9,279 bases of DNA, taken from the NCBI GenBank assembly GCA_964399955.1, contig CAYNST010000130.1, positions 1 through 9,279 on the forward strand. The letters run 5' to 3'. Each line of letters begins with the position of its first letter. The stretch's first letter is position 1. The stretch comes from CAYNST01 sp964399955 (GTDB lineage Bacteria; Pseudomonadota; Gammaproteobacteria; Pseudomonadales; Cellvibrionaceae). Positions 6,202 through 9,279 of this stretch are shown in pieces. The notes beneath the pieces are model-generated. The model saw only the letters and a list, made by a program, of their open reading frames with translations. It was not told the DNA's origin and did not search any database. Made by a program: the position numbers and the translations under genes.

Positions 6202-8829
6202 CTAGGGGGCATAGGGGTTCAAGGTGTCTGTATCTTCGTTGAAGTCGACGAAGTTATAGCTGATATCCGGCGCCAAAAGATTTATTGTGTCTGCGCCATC
6301 ACCCAGTGTGACCGCCACGGGCAGGTCTGCGCTGAGGTTCAGCGTATCGCTTCCGCTGCCAAGCTCAATGCCCGATCCGCTTGGCAACTGAAAACTGGCG
6401 GACTGGCCCACATTGACCACCGCGCCGCGGTCAGAGCCGTACGCATGGAAATTGGATTGGTAATCCTGGTACCCAATCTCTATGCCGCCATCGTGAATCA
6501 ATCCATTCAGCGTCAAGCTGTCGTCAAAGCGGACGAAAGTATCGGCCAGGAAGATCATTTCCAGCTCACTTGTGCCGTCTGCACCCAGCTCAATATTGTC
6601 CGCTTCCAGTTCAAGTGTGCTGTAGCCCACCTTGATGCTGGTACCCGGCAGTTGAGAAATGGTGGCACCTTCACCGGTGGAGGTTACGGTTACAGACGAA
6701 TCGCTCAACTGCATATTGCCAAGCATTAGGTCGTTCCGGTCGATGATGGTGAGGCCGGTGTAATAAGATGTGTCAGCAGAAAGGGTGTTCAAGTCGCCAT
6801 GAATCGTGAATTGCCCGGCGCCCTCAATGTGGATGTTTCCAGCGACAGCCACATCGGCTGTTATTGTCTCTTCTCCCGAGAATTGAGAAATCGTCAGGTT
6901 TTGGGCTTCGATTTGGCTGTCAAACCCACCGTAGGAAAAAATATTCACATCCTCGCCTTTCACCTGTAGTGACGGGCGGGTATTCAAAGCGTCCAGCCAA
7001 AGGTCCACATTACCCGCCGCCTGCAGTTGTGCGGCCTGGGTGGAAGCATCTATCACCAAGGTTATATCATTTCCGGCAAAAGCGGCCAGTTCAGGTACTG
7101 CCAGCACGGATTCAGGTGCCAAAATGTCTGCGCCGGCGCGGATATTCAATGCCCCAGCCTGCATGTCGATTTGGCTGTCTTCAATGGAGACGGTTTTAGT
7201 TGAGAATAACGCCAGATTGCTTGCTCGGTAGCTGTCTTCAATGTTCAGGCTAAGGTCGGAAACACGCAAATTGCCATTGCTCCGCAGAGCAACCGAACCG
7301 CCGCTTTGCATTGCATACTCCAGGGACTGTGCACTGATGGTTGCAAAATTATCTTCAGCCGTGACAGAGAGGTTGCGCCCCTGTAGCAGCAAAGTTCCAT
7401 TCTCTTCTGCACCACCCAGTTGGGCTTGGCCGGTAAAGCCAAGAACGCCCCTGCTTGCCAGCTCGACTCTGCCACCCTCAAAGCGCGACCATACATTCAT
7501 TTGGCCCTCGGCCAGCGTGGACAATCTTGACCAGGAGGTAATACTGCCGGCGTCGCTACCCACAGCGTCCAGCAGTGTGTCCTCGCCAATCAATACGTAA
7601 TCCGTGTCCCGCAGTCGCGAACCCCGACCTTGCCCCTGGGCGCCCAGGGTAATACTGCTGCCAATCACGGCGGCGTCACCGGTCAGCCCCACCTGGCGTC
7701 CCAGCAGGGCTACTTCACCGCCCGATCGTCCTCCTCTGGAGTCCAGCCCGTTGGTGTCTATGCTTGACCCGTCTTGCAGCCAGGTCCGGCCAGAGGAGGC
7801 CAGGGTGACCTGGCCGGCACCGCCGAGCTGGCCATTGGCGTGAACGGTTCCACTGTGTTGAACATCTTCACCCAGCAATACAACCTTGCCGCCACCTGCA
7901 TCGTAGGTGTGACCGGAAACGTTGATATCTCCGGTGTTGACCAGGTTGGCGCCCTTGCCCAGGCTGAAGCTGCCGTCGTCGTGAATCAGCACATCAGTAT
8001 TGCCGGCCAGGTCGCCGCTGTTGACCGCTTGACTGAACACATCCTGGCTGGCGCTGGCGCTGAGCAGCACTCGGCCACTTGCCGCATTGATGGTGCCGGA
8101 ATTGTTTACGGCCGGCTCCAGGCCCAGCTTGTTCTGCAGGGTCTCTTTGGTAACGCGTACACCAATCAAGCCCTGCGGGTCAAAGGTAAGCACGGCTTCG
8201 CGGCCGGCCGCCAGGGTGACGCTGCCCAGGGTGGCGCTGATCAGGCCTTCGTTGGCCACGCGCTTGCCCAGCAGCACCACGTTGCCATGACTGCCACCCG
8301 GCCACTCACCGCCACCGCTGGCGGCATTGATCAGGCCCTGGTTGATGACCAGGCCTTCTTTGTTGCCACGCTGCTTGAAGACCAGGTCGCCGTTCATGAA
8401 ATCGGTCGGTTTGATATCAAGGCCCGAGGCCACCAGACCGCCAACATTAACCGTCGCATTCTCACCAAAAATGATTCCGTTGGGGTTGACCAGGATGACA
8501 TGGCCATTGGCGTCCAGGCGCCCCAGAATTTGGCTGCCGTCATTGCCAATAATGCGGTTGAGCGCCAGGGATTGGCTGCCCGGCTGAATGAATTCCACGC
8601 GTTCGTCGGCGGCAATATTAAAACTGTCCCAGTTGATGGCCAGGCGATGGCTGTCCTGCAGGATAGTGGTTTCTTTGCCGACGTTGCTGATGCTGCCCAG
8701 CCCGTCCACTACCTGGCCGCCGGACGGGCCGGCATGGGCCTGAGACGCCAGAGTCATGCCGGCAACGATAGCGCAGAACAGCCGTTGGCGAGAAAAGCTT
8801 GAGGTTGCAGAGCTGTGATGGGTTTTCAT
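6202..8829 (-). CDS. Shorter TpsA-type filamentous haemagglutinin-like exoprotein, paralogue of the neighbouring long gene
   Basis: Secreted TPS exoprotein of 875 residues with the same plan as its downstream neighbour. Residues 1-33 form a Sec signal peptide ending QAHA before G34, with a cysteine at 19 that is removed on cleavage; no cysteine is seen in the mature chain. Residues 34-310 are the TPS domain, with INWDSFNI at 65-72 and NPNGIIFG at 115-122. Residues about 313-619 are a beta-helical stalk clearly related to that of the long gene (shared blocks include ASSGRTWLQD, LGRQVGLTGDA, GAQGQG and SRLRDT) but much diverged. Residues 620-856 are one copy of the repeat unit present four times in the neighbour, and 857-875 are the conserved tail ending NPYAP. 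The N-regions of the two signal peptides differ. AAGGA nine bases before the ATG supports the start. The gene ends 848 bp before the next one and each has its own leader, so they are probably separate transcripts. Adhesion is inferred from family and architecture; the TpsA assignment is firm. Confidence 0.94.
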   Translation of the reverse strand: MKTHHSSATSSFSRQRLFCAIVAGMTLASQAHAGPSGGQVVDGLGSISNVGKETTILQDSHRLAINWDSFNIAADERVEFIQPGSQSLALNRIIGNDGSQILGRLDANGHVILVNPNGIIFGENATVNVGGLVASGLDIKPTDFMNGDLVFKQRGNKEGLVINQGLINAASGGGEWPGGSHGNVVLLGKRVANEGLISATLGSVTLAAGREAVLTFDPQGLIGVRVTKETLQNKLGLEPAVNNSGTINAASGRVLLSASASQDVFSQAVNSGDLAGNTDVLIHDDGSFSLGKGANLVNTGDINVSGHTYDAGGGKVVLLGEDVQHSGTVHANGQLGGAGQVTLASSGRTWLQDGSSIDTNGLDSRGGRSGGEVALLGRQVGLTGDAAVIGSSITLGAQGQGRGSRLRDTDYVLIGEDTLLDAVGSDAGSITSWSRLSTLAEGQMNVWSRFEGGRVELASRGVLGFTGQAQLGGAEENGTLLLQGRNLSVTAEDNFATISAQSLEYAMQSGGSVALRSNGNLRVSDLSLNIEDSYRASNLALFSTKTVSIEDSQIDMQAGALNIRAGADILAPESVLAVPELAAFAGNDITLVIDASTQAAQLQAAGNVDLWLDALNTRPSLQVKGEDVNIFSYGGFDSQIEAQNLTISQFSGEETITADVAVAGNIHIEGAGQFTIHGDLNTLSADTSYYTGLTIIDRNDLMLGNMQLSDSSVTVTSTGEGATISQLPGTSIKVGYSTLELEADNIELGADGTSELEMIFLADTFVRFDDSLTLNGLIHDGGIEIGYQDYQSNFHAYGSDRGAVVNVGQSASFQLPSGSGIELGSGSDTLNLSADLPVAVTLGDGADTINLLAPDISYNFVDFNEDTDTLNPYAP
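6262..6972 (-). repeat. Single copy of the repeat unit in the short exoprotein (unit E, 237 residues)
   Basis: Residues 620-856 of the short protein. It aligns with units A-D through QNLTIS, HGDLNTL, IDRNDLMLGNMQL, GATISQLPGTSI, ADNIELGADGT, FDDSLTLNGLI, GSDRGAVVNV, then LGSGSDTLNL and LGDGADTINL. It is a distant relative of units B-D and shows that the one-unit form is viable as an end product of this family. Confidence 0.85.
7913..8758 (-). repeat. 846-bp exact duplicate of the TPS domain (copy in the short gene)
   Basis: Partner of 4431-5276, in the same orientation at an offset of 3482 bp, encoding residues 25-306 of the short protein. The two direct copies could support homologous recombination, deleting the intervening 3482 bp to leave a single hybrid exoprotein gene, or amplifying it. 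Confidence 0.95.
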
Positions 8830-8838
8830 ATAACCTTG

Positions 8839-8843
8839 TCCTT
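8839..8843 (-). promoter_or_regulatory. Ribosome-binding site of the short exoprotein gene
   Basis: AAGGA on the minus strand, nine bases before the ATG at 8827-8829, the same spacing as in the paralogue. This supports the matching start codons. Confidence 0.8.
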
Positions 8844-8914
8844 ATTTTGTCCGGATTAAGGGCGGCTTTGTTATAGTCTGCCAGCTGGTTGTGTGCCCTA
8901 GAGAGTGTATCGGT

Positions 8915-8930
8915 AGCATGGAATGTGCCA
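8915..8930 (-). promoter_or_regulatory. Candidate sigma-54 (-24/-12) promoter of the short exoprotein gene
   Basis: On the minus strand this reads TGGCACATTCCATGCT, with GG-N10-GC spacing and 10 of 12 consensus positions. The element edge is 86 bases from the ATG, against 88 in the long gene. The transcribed side is also conserved between the two leaders (ATGCTACC, GGGCACAC, ATAACAA, CCGGAC, AAGGAC), so element and leader were kept together after duplication. Confidence 0.52.
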
Positions 8931-9003
8931 CTGGAAAGAATTACCTCGAATCTATTGCTCCTCGATATTAAAGAAACCTGTTAAATAACTGAGAATGCTG
9001 GGC

Positions 9004-9018
9004 GCGCTGCGTCAGCGC
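9004..9018. promoter_or_regulatory. Palindromic site upstream of the short gene's promoter element
   Basis: GCGCTG-CGT-CAGCGC, a perfect 6-bp inverted repeat about 75 bases upstream of the candidate -24 element, a plausible position for an enhancer-binding protein. It shares the GCGCTGACGC core with 5476-5485 near the other gene. The regulator is unknown. Confidence 0.28.
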
Positions 9019-9052
9019 ATTCATTGGTGAGATCAACGGGTGTTCAGGAGTT

Positions 9053-9069
9053 GTCAATTTGCTTTTGAC
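9053..9069. promoter_or_regulatory. GTCAA-N7-TTGAC inverted repeat upstream of the short gene
   Basis: Perfect 5-bp arms about 123 bases upstream of the candidate -24 element. The half-sites resemble those of FleQ-type boxes (GTCAAT/ATTGAC), but the FleQ spacing is shorter and no copy is seen before the long gene, so the resemblance is weak. Confidence 0.2.
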
Positions 9070-9237
9070 GGGGCAGTAATGCGTGTTTGGTGGTAGTTAT
9101 ATAGGTCAAAATTGCTGACGAATTCTTTTACACTTCCTCTGGGTGCCTATGGTAATTCAGGCGCTGCGGTCATGGCTGATACCACGAGCAACAATCTTCA
9201 GCTCACTTTTGAAAGGCAAATGGGGGCCGCGCAACTG

Positions 9238-9268
9238 TTGCTGCGTCTTATCTGTCGGGTGTTAGAAT
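9238..9268 (+). promoter_or_regulatory. Possible plus-strand promoter at the window edge
   Basis: TTGCTG (9238-9243), a 19-base spacer, and an extended -10 TGTTAGAAT ending at 9268. The extended -10 is good, but the -35 is only fair and the spacing long. It would drive a gene or stable RNA beyond the window. An overlapping open frame from the ATG at 9172 to the window end (36 codons, MADTTSNNLQ start, weak AGG ten bases upstream) is the competing reading. Confidence 0.25.
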
Positions 9269-9279
9269 GGCTCGTTACC

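Larger units (their letters stand above)
8830..9279. other. Upstream region of the short exoprotein gene
   Basis: 450 bp holding the short gene's leader and candidate sigma-54 element (8830-8930), two inverted repeats (9004-9018, 9053-9069), a stretch similar to the region upstream of the long gene (9111-9144), and a possible outward promoter at the right edge. No complete gene is seen. Confidence 0.6.

Noticed and set aside
9172..9279. Open frame from an ATG to the right window edge, 36 codons
   Set aside because: Too short to judge, with only a weak AGG upstream, and the same bases hold a fair extended -10 promoter. It is noted in the promoter entry but not called as a gene.

Overview
This window holds two large genes and little else. 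Both lie on the minus strand in the same direction, and both encode secreted proteins of the two-partner secretion (TPS, type Vb) TpsA family, the filamentous-haemagglutinin/HMW-type exoproteins of Gram-negative bacteria. The moderate base composition, classical Sec signal peptides, TpsA architecture and possible sigma-54 promoters suggest a gammaproteobacterium, perhaps marine or environmental. That assignment is inference; no taxonomic marker gene is present.

Layout, low to high coordinates: 1-616 has no supportable gene, but carries hairpins just downstream of the first exoprotein gene. 617-5353 (minus) encodes a 1578-residue TpsA protein. 5354-6201 is an 848-bp intergenic region with the leader and possible promoter of that gene and hairpins following the next gene. 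6202-8829 (minus) encodes an 875-residue TpsA paralogue. 8830-9279 holds the leader and possible promoter of the second gene, and at its far end a possible plus-strand promoter running out of the window.

The two proteins share one plan: signal peptide, TPS secretion domain with the NPNG motif, a beta-helical stalk, a block of about 210-240 residue repeat units, and a conserved 19-residue C-terminal tail. They differ in three telling ways. An 846-bp stretch covering the end of the signal peptide and the whole TPS domain is identical between the genes, with silent differences starting right at its edge, which points to recent gene conversion. The stalks have diverged to roughly half identity. 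The long protein has four repeat units (one divergent of 213 residues, then three tandem units of exactly 232 residues), whereas the short protein has one of 237.

No TpsB outer-membrane transporter is visible, so both proteins must use a partner encoded elsewhere. The identical secretion domains suggest they share one. Each gene has its own leader, with an AAGGA ribosome-binding site nine bases before the ATG and a GG-N10-GC element 88 (long gene) or 86 (short gene) bases upstream of the ATG that resembles a sigma-54 promoter. The genes are therefore probably transcribed separately, and the pair may be a duplicated adhesin locus in which repeat number sets stalk length.
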